Positions 1 through 7,884 of a stretch of DNA of 16,338 bases are shown in pieces. The translations under genes were made by a program, and so were the position numbers. The notes beneath the pieces are model-generated. The model did no database searches, was not told where the DNA came from, and was given only the letters and a program-made list of their open reading frames with translations. Source of the DNA: Sulfolobus sp. UBA167. GTDB lineage: Archaea; Thermoproteota; Thermoprotei_A; Sulfolobales; Sulfolobaceae. Positions within the stretch are counted from its first letter, which is position 1, and every line of letters begins with the position of its first letter. The DNA lies in NCBI GenBank assembly GCA_002495845.1, contig DAHF01000062.1, forward strand, positions 54,616 through 70,953. The letters run 5' to 3'.

Positions 1-1641
1 AACATGGGAATCATGCACGTCTGGCATCCTGACGTGAGGGACTTCGTGAAGTCAAAGAGCGGACAGCTGAAAGACGCTCAGCTCCAGAACTTCAACATAT
101 CCGTTGGAATGTACGATTACTTCATGAAGGCTGTGGAAAGGGACGAAGACGTACCTCTCATCAACCCTAGAAAGACCAGAGTCCCTGGAAAAGGATGGGA
201 TTATTACATAGCCAAAGCTAGGGGATACATGGATGAAGATTACGTTCAGGAGACCATACTGAGTGAGCTAGAAGAGAAAGGAGGTTCAGTATGGTTAGAC
301 GATAGCGTAATAATAACCGTGGACGAGGCTTTCGCCATAGCGGAGAAGGAAGGTGCCATCTCTGGTAGGGTAAACGCTAGATCTCTCTTTGACGAGATCG
401 TGAGAAGTGCATGGGACAGCGGAGATCCTGGCATAGTCTTCATAGACGAGATAAATAGGAGACATCCGATCTATTACGTTGGCAAGATCCAAGCTACAAA
501 CCCTTGTGCTGAAGAGCCACTCCTCTCTTGGGAGTCTTGCAATCTGGGCTCAGTCAACTTGGAGAAGTTCGTGATAGAAAAGGAAGGTAAGGCTATAATA
601 GATTGGGACTCTCTCGCTGAAACCATCAAGTACGCTGTGAGGATGCTCGACAACGTCATAGACGCAAACCGTTATCCTTTGAAGCAGATCGAAGAGGCAA
701 CTAAACGCACAAGGAAGATAGGTTTAGGCATAATGGGTTTCTCTCGTCTCCTAGTGAGGCTCGGAATACCTTATGATAGTGTAGATGCACTTTACGTGTC
801 TTACAATCTAGCTAAGTTCGTATATTATCACGCGTTTAAGGCTTCAGTAGAGCTTGCCGAAGAGAAAGGATCGTTCCCCGCCTACACCAATCAATATCGC
901 GATATCTTCGACACGGCAAGACCATTTGAGGATATGTTAAGCGTTCTATCTATAACACCTCAAGTCTCACCTTCTGTGAAGAAGTTGATGGAGAAAGCTG
1001 AGAAACTGGACTTTTCCGAGTTGAAGGCATTGAGGATGAAGAAAGGGTTAAGGAACTCTACTGTCATGTCAATTGCTCCCACGGGAACAATTTCAATCAT
1101 AGCTGGAACGTCATCAGGAATAGAGCCTCTCTTCGCCTTGGCTTTCATAAGGAACGTTGCAGTGGGTAAGTTCATGGAGGTTGATCCTCTTTTCCTGGAA
1201 TATCTCAGAAGGTATGAGCTAGATGATCCAGAGGTTGTCAGCAAGATAGCAGAGACTGGCAGTGTCTCCGAGAACGTGTTCATACCCAGAACGATGAGAA
1301 GGATATTCAGGACAGCTCACGAGGTAAGTCCTGAATACCATCTCCTTCACCAAGCATGCTGGCAACAGTGGAACGACTCAGGCGTCTCCAAGACTATAAA
1401 CATGAGGTCTGAGGAAACTCCAGAGACAGTATCTAAAGTTTACTTGAGTGCATGGAAGCTAGGGATAAAGGGAATAACAATATACAGAGACAAGTCCAAG
1501 TCGCAACAAGTCATCTACTTCGGCATAAAGAAGGAGAAAGAAGAGTTAGAGAAGAAGAAAGAAATGGGTCTTAGGTTGGACAAGAAAATGGTAGAGGCAT
1601 CAGAGACTTACGCTGGAGGTTGTAAGACCTGCGAGTTATGA
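1..1641 (+). CDS. nrdJ: Class II (adenosylcobalamin-dependent) ribonucleoside reductase, N-terminally cut by window edge
   Basis: This is the catalytic subunit that reduces ribonucleotides to deoxyribonucleotides. The reading frame is open to base 1, so the N-terminus, including the first redox cysteine, lies outside the window. Counting from the Met at base 4, visible landmarks are the NFNISVG strand (29-35), DPGIVFIDEINR (141-152), the finger loop with N166, C168 and E170, the partner cysteine C179 in WESCNLGSVNL, and PTGTIS with SSGIEP near 360-375. The protein ends in GGCKTCEL, the C-terminal cysteine pair that passes electrons to the active site. Family members usually read NPCGE in the finger loop; here it is NPCAE, with all catalytic residues kept. 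About 66 residues (57-122) separate LINPR from VNARSLFD, where I recall only a short linker in most class II enzymes. No partner subunit or radical-generating gene lies nearby, which fits class II. The family call is strong; the class rests on the tail and context. Confidence 0.93.
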   Translation, partial: NMGIMHVWHPDVRDFVKSKSGQLKDAQLQNFNISVGMYDYFMKAVERDEDVPLINPRKTRVPGKGWDYYIAKARGYMDEDYVQETILSELEEKGGSVWLDDSVIITVDEAFAIAEKEGAISGRVNARSLFDEIVRSAWDSGDPGIVFIDEINRRHPIYYVGKIQATNPCAEEPLLSWESCNLGSVNLEKFVIEKEGKAIIDWDSLAETIKYAVRMLDNVIDANRYPLKQIEEATKRTRKIGLGIMGFSRLLVRLGIPYDSVDALYVSYNLAKFVYYHAFKASVELAEEKGSFPAYTNQYRDIFDTARPFEDMLSVLSITPQVSPSVKKLMEKAEKLDFSELKALRMKKGLRNSTVMSIAPTGTISIIAGTSSGIEPLFALAFIRNVAVGKFMEVDPLFLEYLRRYELDDPEVVSKIAETGSVSENVFIPRTMRRIFRTAHEVSPEYHLLHQACWQQWNDSGVSKTINMRSEETPETVSKVYLSAWKLGIKGITIYRDKSKSQQVIYFGIKKEKEELEKKKEMGLRLDKKMVEASETYAGGCKTCEL

Positions 1642-1666
1642 GCGTAAGTCCGTAAAGGTAAAAATC

Positions 1667-1672
1667 TTTTTT
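1667..1672 (+). terminator. T-run after nrdJ
   Basis: Six consecutive T residues lie 26 nt after the nrdJ stop. Archaeal RNA polymerase commonly stops at such U-rich stretches without a hairpin. The same AT-rich block is about 35 nt upstream of the next gene's ATG, so it may also or instead be part of that gene's promoter. Confidence 0.35.
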
Positions 1673-1704
1673 AGTTACCATGTCTTAATTACTATTGACT
1701 GTTC

Positions 1705-2076
1705 ATGTCTTTGCGTTTACCTTGTGAGTTTTCAGTAAAAGAGATACTCCCGGCAATTAGGTCATTGATGGCTGAAAAACTAATAAAGGACTATAATGTG
1801 TCAGAGTACAGAGCTGCAGCGTTGCTAGGAGTAACGCCTGCTGCAATCTCTAACTACATAAAGAGCAAGAGGGGAGGTTCAATGAGGCGAATATTAGAGT
1901 CAGACCCTGATTTCATGGACTTAATTAACGATGTAAGTAGTTCCCTGTCCTCCTCTGGTAAGAGGAACATCTCATCTATGTACTGCATTTTATGTTCAAG
2001 TAGCAAGAGAGTCTTAAGCAAAAACGGTTACACGCTTAGTTCCTGCGCTTATGAGATAGAGAAGGAAGGTCAGTGA
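1705..2076 (+). CDS. HTH transcriptional regulator with C-terminal CxxC (COG2522-like)
   Basis: A 123-residue predicted DNA-binding protein. The opening LPCEFSVKEILPAIRSLMAE, followed by a helix-turn-helix at about 30-54 (YNVSEYRAAALLGVTPAAIS), matches what I recall of the archaeal COG2522 family, in which a leading LPCE segment precedes the HTH. Near the C-terminus, C94 and C97 form a CILC pair, with C114 further on; together with C7 they could bind a metal or act as a thiol switch, which is inference. The gene stands alone, 63 nt after nrdJ in the same direction, with an AT-rich region between that could hold its promoter. No clear ribosome-binding site precedes the ATG, so the message may be nearly leaderless. 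Its end overlaps the end of the opposite gene by 7 nt. The target is unknown; control of nrdJ is only one possibility. Confidence 0.78.
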   Translation: MSLRLPCEFSVKEILPAIRSLMAEKLIKDYNVSEYRAAALLGVTPAAISNYIKSKRGGSMRRILESDPDFMDLINDVSSSLSSSGKRNISSMYCILCSSSKRVLSKNGYTLSSCAYEIEKEGQ

Positions 2077-3047
2077 GCTATCTTCTTCTTGAGGAGTATC
2101 TCTGGCAGGGGTCTGACCTTGAGTTTAACTGGCGTTATGCCCCATCTTCTCAACGGTATGTTCAACCTATCATAATCTGGGTTAATGCTCTCAACGCAGT
2201 TCCCATTTAGGTCAGAGATGCACGCCTCGGTTATTCTTCCAGAGACAAAGAACGTTGAGATTACAACCCTGCTGGAGAAGTTCTCCAATACCATGAAGAT
2301 TGACTCATCTTCATATTTGATGAGCAAGGGTATCACACATGAGGGCTGTATTCTATAAAGTGAGATAGGGTGCTTGTACCTACATTCTAAGTTAAGCAAG
2401 CCGTTCTTCAAGTCCCAGAGCTTCATTACAGGCTTGGACTGGGCCCATTCGTTACTCTCTACTTGGATTAGGTTTTTCCCCTCCACTTTTATCACGCCTT
2501 CATCGAGCCTAAACCTCGCAGGTGTAGAACTTATAACTGTTATCGATCTGCGCATGGAGAAAGAGGCGAAATGCGTAATTCCCTCAAATCTTTTACCTTC
2601 TATTTCTTGGATGAAGAAGGGGTTTAGATAATGGACCACGGGATTGAGCATCCCACTTTCTATCTCTATGCTTGTTCTATCAGGCGTTTCGCTCTCGGTC
2701 TTCCTCTCGCTGAGCTCTCCCGGGCTCATTCCGTCCCTTTCCCACGGGGAAGGATTGAACGTAGACTCTCCTTCTTCGCATTTAACGAGGTGCATGGCAA
2801 TTTCTCTTAAGGAGTCCGCATCTATTTTAGGGAAGTCCCACGTGATTACCCTCTTATTTAACGGAGTCCTTATTTCAGGCTTGCCCCTTCCTGAGACCAC
2901 GGAACTTCCGTCTGGCCCGTAGATCGTGAAGTCTCCTTCAACCTTAACTCCTAGAAGGTTGATTAGCTGAGGTAACTGTTCTAAATCTAAATCAGGCTCT
3001 TCTATCTTTGGTTCTAAAAAACGTTCTAATCCGTTGAAAAGCCCCAT
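2070..3047 (-). CDS. Conserved hypothetical protein, beta-rich C-terminal domain
   Basis: I do not recognise this 325-residue protein. The start is secure: the frame is closed by a TAG three codons upstream of the ATG. There is no signal peptide or membrane segment, so it is probably cytoplasmic. Residues 1-95 look like a mixed alpha/beta domain; about 96-130 is a polar, charged linker (many E, S, R, T), suggesting two domains. Residues 135-325 are dominated by alternating hydrophobic strands, ending in a segment about 295-318 (YDRLNIPLRRWGITPVKLKV) that reminds me of the final beta-sandwich of GH38-type alpha-mannosidases, where strand-rich lobes end in a similar 'P.GI.TVKL' run. No glycosidase catalytic region is present, so an enzyme function is not supported. 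It lies 62 nt behind gatE on the same strand, with no clear TATA in the gap, so it may be read from the gat transcript. Confidence 0.7.
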   Translation of the reverse strand: MGLFNGLERFLEPKIEEPDLDLEQLPQLINLLGVKVEGDFTIYGPDGSSVVSGRGKPEIRTPLNKRVITWDFPKIDADSLREIAMHLVKCEEGESTFNPSPWERDGMSPGELSERKTESETPDRTSIEIESGMLNPVVHYLNPFFIQEIEGKRFEGITHFASFSMRRSITVISSTPARFRLDEGVIKVEGKNLIQVESNEWAQSKPVMKLWDLKNGLLNLECRYKHPISLYRIQPSCVIPLLIKYEDESIFMVLENFSSRVVISTFFVSGRITEACISDLNGNCVESINPDYDRLNIPLRRWGITPVKLKVRPLPEILLKKKIAH

Positions 3048-3109
3048 GAGAATCTACCAATCCGACAAATGCCTTCTCTTCATCCCTCTGGACCGGGGGT
3101 AATTCTTCA

Positions 3110-4978
3110 TCACTGTAACTTCTCAATCTCCTTTCTTATTAATTCTGCTACTACTTTACCATCTGCTTTTCCCCTTACCTTGGACATGACCGCCGACATT
3201 AAGATCGTGAAAGCCTTATCTTTCCTTTCAATGAGATCCTTCCTGTTTCTTTCAACTTCTTGTTTAATCAGAGATTCCAACTGGTCCGTCGGAATTGAGG
3301 TGTATTTAGCTATGACGTCCTGCAGACTTCTCTTTGATGTAGTGAACTCTATCAGTATGTCTGAAATAGAGTCCTTGCTTATCTTTCCCTCAGAGACGTG
3401 TTTGACTATGGTCTCAATTACGTCTTCGTTGACCAAGTTCATATCACCACCTTTGCTCTTTACGTATTTCAAGGTATTCTCAAGGAGGGTAGCAACGAAC
3501 ACCGGGCTCACATTGTACTTCTCGGTGAGGTATTCGAAGAGGTCTATTCTAGGGCTTTTCAGCATCTGGTTCGCAAGTTCGTTGTTTAGCCCCATCTCAA
3601 TGAAGTGTTTCAACTTAACTTCTGGGGGTTGAGGTACGTATAGTTTAGCTTGTTCCATTAGGTTTCCCACCTCCATAGGGGGTATGTCAGTCTCGGGATA
3701 CATCCTAGCTGAACCTGGCTGAGGCCTTAAGAACCTAGTCGTTCCGTCTTCCTCTGCTCCTCTGGTCTCCTTCGGGACTCCTATGAGGGCTTGGCGTAGT
3801 CTGTCCTTTATGGTCTGGACTGCGACATCTAGCTTCTCCTTCTCACCGACTAGGATAACGAAGCCGTCCCCTTCTTTCACATCCAAGGTTTTCTTCACTT
3901 CATTCACCTCGTCAAGCGTGATCCCATAGTTTGGCAACTCATCGGAGTGGAACAGACCTCCAAGTCCAGCCAGAACTCTTACGTAGTCTGCAACCTCTGT
4001 TCCAAACCTCCTTCCTGGCATCACGTCCCTTCCCATGATTCCCGACATCTTGGGTAGCCTCATGCCTATGACCTTTCCTCTGGAGATACCGCTCTTGATT
4101 ATCTTGCTTGAAGTGTTGAGGAAGACTCTTGTGAGGTCTATCTGTTCTATCTTGTCTATAGATTCTTCGGTGACTCCCCTTGATTTGAGCTCTTGTCTGA
4201 TCTCAAGGAGTGTCTTCTGTCTTCTTATCTCATTTTCTATAATGGTAGAAATCAGCTCAAGTCTCTGTACTCCTTTTATTTCGACCTTCGTGCCTCCCAT
4301 TATGGAGACGTTGAGGTCTTGTCTGATTGTTCCTAGGCCCCTTTTAACCTTTCCTGTCATTCTGAGGAGCTGTCCTATTTCTAGGGCAACTCTCTCTGCT
4401 TGTTCGGGACTTTTTATGTCCGGGGCTGTAGATATCTCTATTAAAGGGAAGCCGAGCCTATCTAAGTTGTAAACTGTTTCGTTTTTCCCATCTTCCACCT
4501 TCCTAGCCGCGTCCTCCTCAACTGCGATCGTCTGTATCCCTATTTTGCCTTCTCTGTCCTCTATGAAACCGCCCAAGGAGACGATCGCAGTTCTCTGGAA
4601 CCCAGACGTGTTGGAACCGTCTATTACAATTTTCCTCATTACATATATTTCATCCACTGGAGTCGCGTGGAGAGATATTGCGATACCAAGCGCTATCTTT
4701 ACGGCCTCTGGGTCCATTTCATGGGGAGGCTCTTCGTCACACTCTACTAGACAGGAAGACGCGTCAGGAACGTGGTAAAGGTATGTCTTTCCCTTTCTCC
4801 ATTCGAAGAGTGCTGCAACGTCGATATCCCCCATTTCGCTGGTGACAGGTCTGAGCTTTCTAGTTAACGTCACCTTATACTCGTCGCTCATGACCGAGGG
4901 ACAACTGCAAAACAACTTCCTGTGAGTCTCCAACTGCTGATGGATTTCCAAGCCTATCTTTACGCCTAGATCACTCAT
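3110..4978 (-). CDS. gatE: Glu-tRNA(Gln) amidotransferase subunit E
   Basis: This is the kinase/transamidase subunit of the archaea-specific GatDE complex. It binds misacylated Glu-tRNA(Gln), activates the glutamate with ATP, and receives ammonia from GatD to form Gln-tRNA(Gln). With the start at 4978 the protein has 622 residues, normal for GatE. The family opening GVKIGLEIHQQL is at 5-16, with KLFCSCP at 21-27. The GatB-like cradle domain continues through DGSNTSGFQRT (120-130) and ARMYPETDIPP (424-434). It is split by an AspRS-like insertion (about 285-400), and a helical plus YqeY-like tail follows (about 440-622). A longer reading from 5029 adds 17 unrelated residues that lie inside gatD, so I reject it. 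The start overlaps the gatD stop by 8 nt and is preceded by GAGGTGG, indicating translational coupling. Its presence implies that the cell makes Gln-tRNA indirectly. Confidence 0.97.
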   Translation of the reverse strand: MSDLGVKIGLEIHQQLETHRKLFCSCPSVMSDEYKVTLTRKLRPVTSEMGDIDVAALFEWRKGKTYLYHVPDASSCLVECDEEPPHEMDPEAVKIALGIAISLHATPVDEIYVMRKIVIDGSNTSGFQRTAIVSLGGFIEDREGKIGIQTIAVEEDAARKVEDGKNETVYNLDRLGFPLIEISTAPDIKSPEQAERVALEIGQLLRMTGKVKRGLGTIRQDLNVSIMGGTKVEIKGVQRLELISTIIENEIRRQKTLLEIRQELKSRGVTEESIDKIEQIDLTRVFLNTSSKIIKSGISRGKVIGMRLPKMSGIMGRDVMPGRRFGTEVADYVRVLAGLGGLFHSDELPNYGITLDEVNEVKKTLDVKEGDGFVILVGEKEKLDVAVQTIKDRLRQALIGVPKETRGAEEDGTTRFLRPQPGSARMYPETDIPPMEVGNLMEQAKLYVPQPPEVKLKHFIEMGLNNELANQMLKSPRIDLFEYLTEKYNVSPVFVATLLENTLKYVKSKGGDMNLVNEDVIETIVKHVSEGKISKDSISDILIEFTTSKRSLQDVIAKYTSIPTDQLESLIKQEVERNRKDLIERKDKAFTILMSAVMSKVRGKADGKVVAELIRKEIEKLQ

Positions 4979-6287
4979 GGTACCACCTCGGGAAAAGATG
5001 TTCGCTATGCCTATCGTTGAACTCACCAACCATATTAGTTAACATTAATTTCTTCACCCCTTCAACGTCCTCAGCGTGGGCTAATGACCACATCAGCTTG
5101 ACCAATGCGGTCTCAGGTAACATGTCTCCCAACGGAATTACCCCAGAACCTAGTAGCTTCCTGCCGGTAGTGTAAACGTTCATGTTAACTCTGCCGAACA
5201 AGCACTGGGACGTCATCCCTACGAAAATTCCATCTTTGACGAACTCCTTAAAGACAGTCTCGAACTCATCCGACGTGTGCCCTAAGCCTGTCCCCGCCAC
5301 GATGACTCCCCTAATCCTGTCCTTTACCAACTCTAGCAAAGAGGGGTCCATTCCAGGGTAATAGTATAGCAGGAAAACCCTGGAGTCGAACTTGCTGTCC
5401 ATCTTGTTTTCTTTGCCCCTCGGAATGAAGTCTTTCCTCATCATTCTAACCTCGTTTTCAGTCCACATTACCTTAGCTAAAGGGACGTCGTTTATACTTT
5501 GGAATGCGTCTCTCCTGCTGGTGTGCATCTTCCTAACCTTCACTCCTCTGTGGGCTATCGTGTACGTGTCAGAGCTCTCCCCGTGCATTAACACTGCAAC
5601 TTCCCCGAAGGGGGATTCCTTAGCTAAGATTACCGACGAGTAGAGGTTTATGCTAGAGTCACTGCTAGGTCTGTCGCTGCTTCTTTGTGATCCTACCAAA
5701 ACCACTGGGCCTGTAAGCTCTGTAAATGAAAACGCGATCGCGCTCGCTGTATAGCTCATCGTGTCGGTGCCGTGGGCTATTACGACACCCCTAGCTCCCT
5801 TGTCTAACGACTCCTTGACTTTCTCAGATATCTTAGTCCAATATTCAGGCTTCATGTTCTCGCTCAATATCGTGAAAAGTATCTCAGCGTCTATGTCAGC
5901 AACGTCCTTTATCTGTGGCAAGTATTCCAATATCTCATCAGTGGAGAGCGCAGGCCTCACTGCCCCAGTCTCATACTCTACCTTAGATACTATCGTCCCT
6001 CCTGTGCTTATTATCTTGACCTCTCCCTTGCTATCCTTGCTCTGGTGCTTCCTATCTTCCTCGCTCTTTCTCTTCGATAAGAGAAATAAATCGGCACCGC
6101 TAGCCTTGATCCCAACGTTATAGCCGTTGTCCATCTTTACGACTATTATGTCTTCGTCTCTCGAGAAGCTCGGGAATAGAATTCCCTCTATCTCAATGTT
6201 CTCCTTCTTTATCCTTATCTTATCTCCTATTTCTATTCCTTTAGAGGTTAAAAACGAAGCTAGTTTTCCTTTGTAACCTTCTAACAC
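4971..6287 (-). CDS. gatD: Glu-tRNA(Gln) amidotransferase subunit D (asparaginase-type)
   Basis: GatD is the amidase subunit that releases ammonia from glutamine or asparagine for GatE. The 438 residues divide into a GatD N-terminal beta domain (about 1-75), a charged linker (72-88) and an L-asparaginase I fold. Both asparaginase signatures are visible: STGGTI at 94-99, with nucleophile T98, and AHGTDTM at 171-177, with T174 and D175. A lysine in HRGVKVRK (246-253) probably supplies the catalytic Lys. GSQRSSDRPSSDSSINL (199-215) is also typical. The linker and N-terminal domain separate GatD from a free asparaginase. The start is GTG at 6287; no ATG, GTG or TTG is found in frame just upstream. 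It follows rps30e by 51 nt and overlaps gatE by 8 nt. The gap holds a T-rich stretch, so whether gatDE has its own promoter or shares the rps30e message is open. Confidence 0.96.
   Translation of the reverse strand: MLEGYKGKLASFLTSKGIEIGDKIRIKKENIEIEGILFPSFSRDEDIIVVKMDNGYNVGIKASGADLFLLSKRKSEEDRKHQSKDSKGEVKIISTGGTIVSKVEYETGAVRPALSTDEILEYLPQIKDVADIDAEILFTILSENMKPEYWTKISEKVKESLDKGARGVVIAHGTDTMSYTASAIAFSFTELTGPVVLVGSQRSSDRPSSDSSINLYSSVILAKESPFGEVAVLMHGESSDTYTIAHRGVKVRKMHTSRRDAFQSINDVPLAKVMWTENEVRMMRKDFIPRGKENKMDSKFDSRVFLLYYYPGMDPSLLELVKDRIRGVIVAGTGLGHTSDEFETVFKEFVKDGIFVGMTSQCLFGRVNMNVYTTGRKLLGSGVIPLGDMLPETALVKLMWSLAHAEDVEGVKKLMLTNMVGEFNDRHSEHLFPRWYHE
4983..4989 (-). promoter_or_regulatory. Shine-Dalgarno site of gatE
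   Basis: GAGGTGG on the minus strand, 4 nt before the ATG at 4978, matches the anti-Shine-Dalgarno end of crenarchaeal 16S rRNA. It lies inside the gatD coding region. It decides the gatE start over the in-frame ATG at 5029. Confidence 0.85.
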
Positions 6288-6338
6288 GATGATAAATAAA
6301 TAAAAAGAGAGTTAAATCTTTGGCTCAGAAAAGCTAGT

Positions 6339-6506
6339 TTACCTCCTTCTCTTGTTCGAGTTAGAGGGCTGTTGTCCATTAGCCCTTTTAGTGAACTCCA
6401 TCTTGTTCCTCATCCTAGGGGACTCCTTGTGCTTTTCTTTAGCCTCCACTTTGGGAGTTTGGCTCCTTACTTTTCCGGCCTTAGTTAACGAACCATGAGA
6501 TGGCAT
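6339..6506 (-). CDS. rps30e: 30S ribosomal protein S30e
   Basis: A 55-residue small-subunit ribosomal protein, the archaeal counterpart of the ribosomal part of eukaryotic FAU. It is easily missed because it is so short. It begins MPSHGSLTKAGKVRSQTPKV, the conserved S30e opening. It continues with a lysine-rich centre, the RMRNKMEFTKR segment at 31-41 and an NKRRR terminus at 51-55. It is highly basic, as expected for an rRNA-binding protein. Length is close to the 50-60 residues I recall for archaeal S30e. The ATG at 6506 is the only reasonable start, and an AT-rich promoter block sits about 35 nt upstream. gatD follows 51 nt downstream on the same strand. The opposite-strand neighbour nop5 also serves ribosome production, so shared control of the divergent pair is plausible. 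Confidence 0.95.
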   Translation of the reverse strand: MPSHGSLTKAGKVRSQTPKVEAKEKHKESPRMRNKMEFTKRANGQQPSNSNKRRR

Positions 6507-6535
6507 TTAACTTAACACCACTTTTATCTAATCAA

Positions 6536-6552
6536 AAATTTAAACTTAAAAG
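6536..6552. promoter_or_regulatory. Bidirectional AT-rich promoter block between rps30e and nop5
   Basis: The plus strand reads AATTTAAACTTAAAAG across this block. Rightward, CTTAAAAG (6545-6552) is centred about 26 nt before the nop5 ATG at 6574, the TATA spacing of a leaderless crenarchaeal transcript. Leftward, TTTAAATT (about 6537-6544) is centred about 35 nt before the rps30e ATG, giving a leader of some 8 nt. No ribosome-binding site is seen for nop5, which agrees with leaderless initiation. The positions are read by eye and not mapped. Confidence 0.6.
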
Positions 6553-6573
6553 TTTTCTAGAGCATAGACCTTT

Positions 6574-7884
6574 ATGAAAGTTTACTTAGTGGAACATGCC
6601 ATAGGCTCGTTTGCCTTTGACGAGGAAGGACAGCTCAAGGACTTCGTGACCAACTCCAAGGATATAGGGAAGGTCATTTCAATACTTAACGACAACGAGA
6701 AAGGAATCCCTTTTCCGTCCTCGGTGGAACTCCTGAAAAAGCTCAGCCCATCTGAGGTAATAGTTGAAAACGAGGCCGAAATCCCTCAACTTCAAGCGAT
6801 GGGGTACAAGACTACTTTCAAGCCGCACCACCTTGGCGCTAGGACGTTCAGGGAATCCATGGTCAAATACGCGTTGGAGTCCAAGTTCGCGGAAAAGGAG
6901 GAAGAGGTCTATTCTTTTCTTTATCAACTTTCAATGGAGTACACTAGGAGCAAATTAAGGGGTGCTTCACAGAGGAGGGATTTGCTGGCAATCCAAGCAA
7001 TCAGGGCCATAGACGATATTGACAAGACAATTAACCTGTTTTCGGAGAGGCTTAGGGAATGGTACAGCTTGCATTTCCCCGAGTTAGATAGGCTAATAGA
7101 GGACCACCTTCAATATTCCAAGATAATTTCCACCTTTGGATATAGGGACAATATAACCCTAGAAGGGCTAAAGGAAATAGGACTGAACGAGTCTAAGGCT
7201 TCAAAGGTATACGAAGCAGCGAAGAAGAGCATAGGAGCAGACATATCCGATGATGACCTGAAAGCAATAAAGATGCTCTCGGACAATATCCTAGAAAAGT
7301 ACAAGATCAGAGACAACTTGGCGAACTACCTTGAGGAAGTGATGGGAGAGGTCGCTCCCAACGTTAACGCTTTAGTCGGCGCTACACTGGGAGCAAGGCT
7401 CTTGAGCATAGCCGGAAGCCTCCAGGAGCTAGCTAAGATGCCCGCAAGCACAATTCAAGTCTTAGGAGCTGAGAAGGCTCTGTTCAGGGCTTTGAGGAGC
7501 GGAAGTAGACCTCCTAAGCACGGCGTGATATTCCAATACCAGAGCATCCATATGTCCCCAAGGTGGCAGAGAGGAAAGATAGCGAGAGCGTTAGCCGCTA
7601 AGCTAGCCATAGCATCAAGGATAGACGCGTTCAGTGGCAGGTATGTCGGAAACCAGCTTGTGGAGTCTCTAAACAAGAGAATAGAGGAAATAAAAACTAA
7701 ATACGCTCAACCCCCAGCCAGACCAGCAAAGGAACAGAACGAGGAAAGGGAAGAGAGGAGAGAAAGGAGAGGAGGGGAAGAAAGAGGAAAGTGGAAGAGA
7801 GGTAAAAAAGGAGAGAAATACAGAGGAGGAAGCAAGGGCAAGTGGAAGAAAAATAAAAAGGGCGGAAGGAACAAGGAGAAATAA
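6574..7884 (+). CDS. nop5: Nop5 (Nop56/58 homologue), C/D-box RNP scaffold protein
   Basis: Nop5 bridges fibrillarin and the L7Ae-bound C/D guide RNA in the archaeal 2'-O-methylation RNP. The 436 residues show the expected order: an N-terminal fibrillarin-binding domain (1-100), a long helical coiled-coil region (about 105-255) through which two copies dimerise, and the Nop RNA-binding domain (about 258-372). The Nop signature is clear: GATLGARLLSIAGSLQELAK (269-288), PASTIQVLGAEKALFRAL, then PPKHGVIFQ (313-321) and PRWQRGKIARALAAKLAIA (329-347). Residues 380-436 are a low-complexity tail made of charged E/R runs and then K/G/R/W repeats, as seen in many archaeal Nop5 proteins. The start is leaderless-type. 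It heads an operon with flpA 51 nt downstream. A 28-bp tandem duplication spans its stop codon, so the last residues and stop may be recent. Confidence 0.97.
   Translation: MKVYLVEHAIGSFAFDEEGQLKDFVTNSKDIGKVISILNDNEKGIPFPSSVELLKKLSPSEVIVENEAEIPQLQAMGYKTTFKPHHLGARTFRESMVKYALESKFAEKEEEVYSFLYQLSMEYTRSKLRGASQRRDLLAIQAIRAIDDIDKTINLFSERLREWYSLHFPELDRLIEDHLQYSKIISTFGYRDNITLEGLKEIGLNESKASKVYEAAKKSIGADISDDDLKAIKMLSDNILEKYKIRDNLANYLEEVMGEVAPNVNALVGATLGARLLSIAGSLQELAKMPASTIQVLGAEKALFRALRSGSRPPKHGVIFQYQSIHMSPRWQRGKIARALAAKLAIASRIDAFSGRYVGNQLVESLNKRIEEIKTKYAQPPARPAKEQNEEREERRERRGGEERGKWKRGKKGEKYRGGSKGKWKKNKKGGRNKEK

Noticed and set aside
3048..3109. 18-codon minus-strand mini-ORF between gatE and the 325-aa gene (possible leader peptide).
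   Set aside because: Too short, no recognisable features and no ribosome-binding site; chance is enough to explain it.
3058..3116. Possible C/D-box guide RNA on the minus strand: GTGATGA at the gatE stop and GGATGA 21 nt later.
   Set aside because: No canonical CTGA D or D' box follows at the right spacing, there is no terminal stem, and the first box is formed largely by the gatE stop-codon context.
3069..3632. 187-codon open frame on the plus strand.
   Set aside because: It is entirely antisense to gatE, whose protein family is unmistakable; the serine- and leucine-rich translation is a shadow.
4979..5029. Upstream 17-codon extension of gatE.
   Set aside because: It lies within gatD, resembles no GatE N-terminus, and the GAGGTGG site supports the ATG at 4978.
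6288..6338. T-rich stretch between rps30e and gatD as a definite terminator or a definite gatD promoter.
   Set aside because: The same bases could serve either role; the TATA-like part is only about 15 nt before the GTG, too close for a normal start, so neither call is safe.
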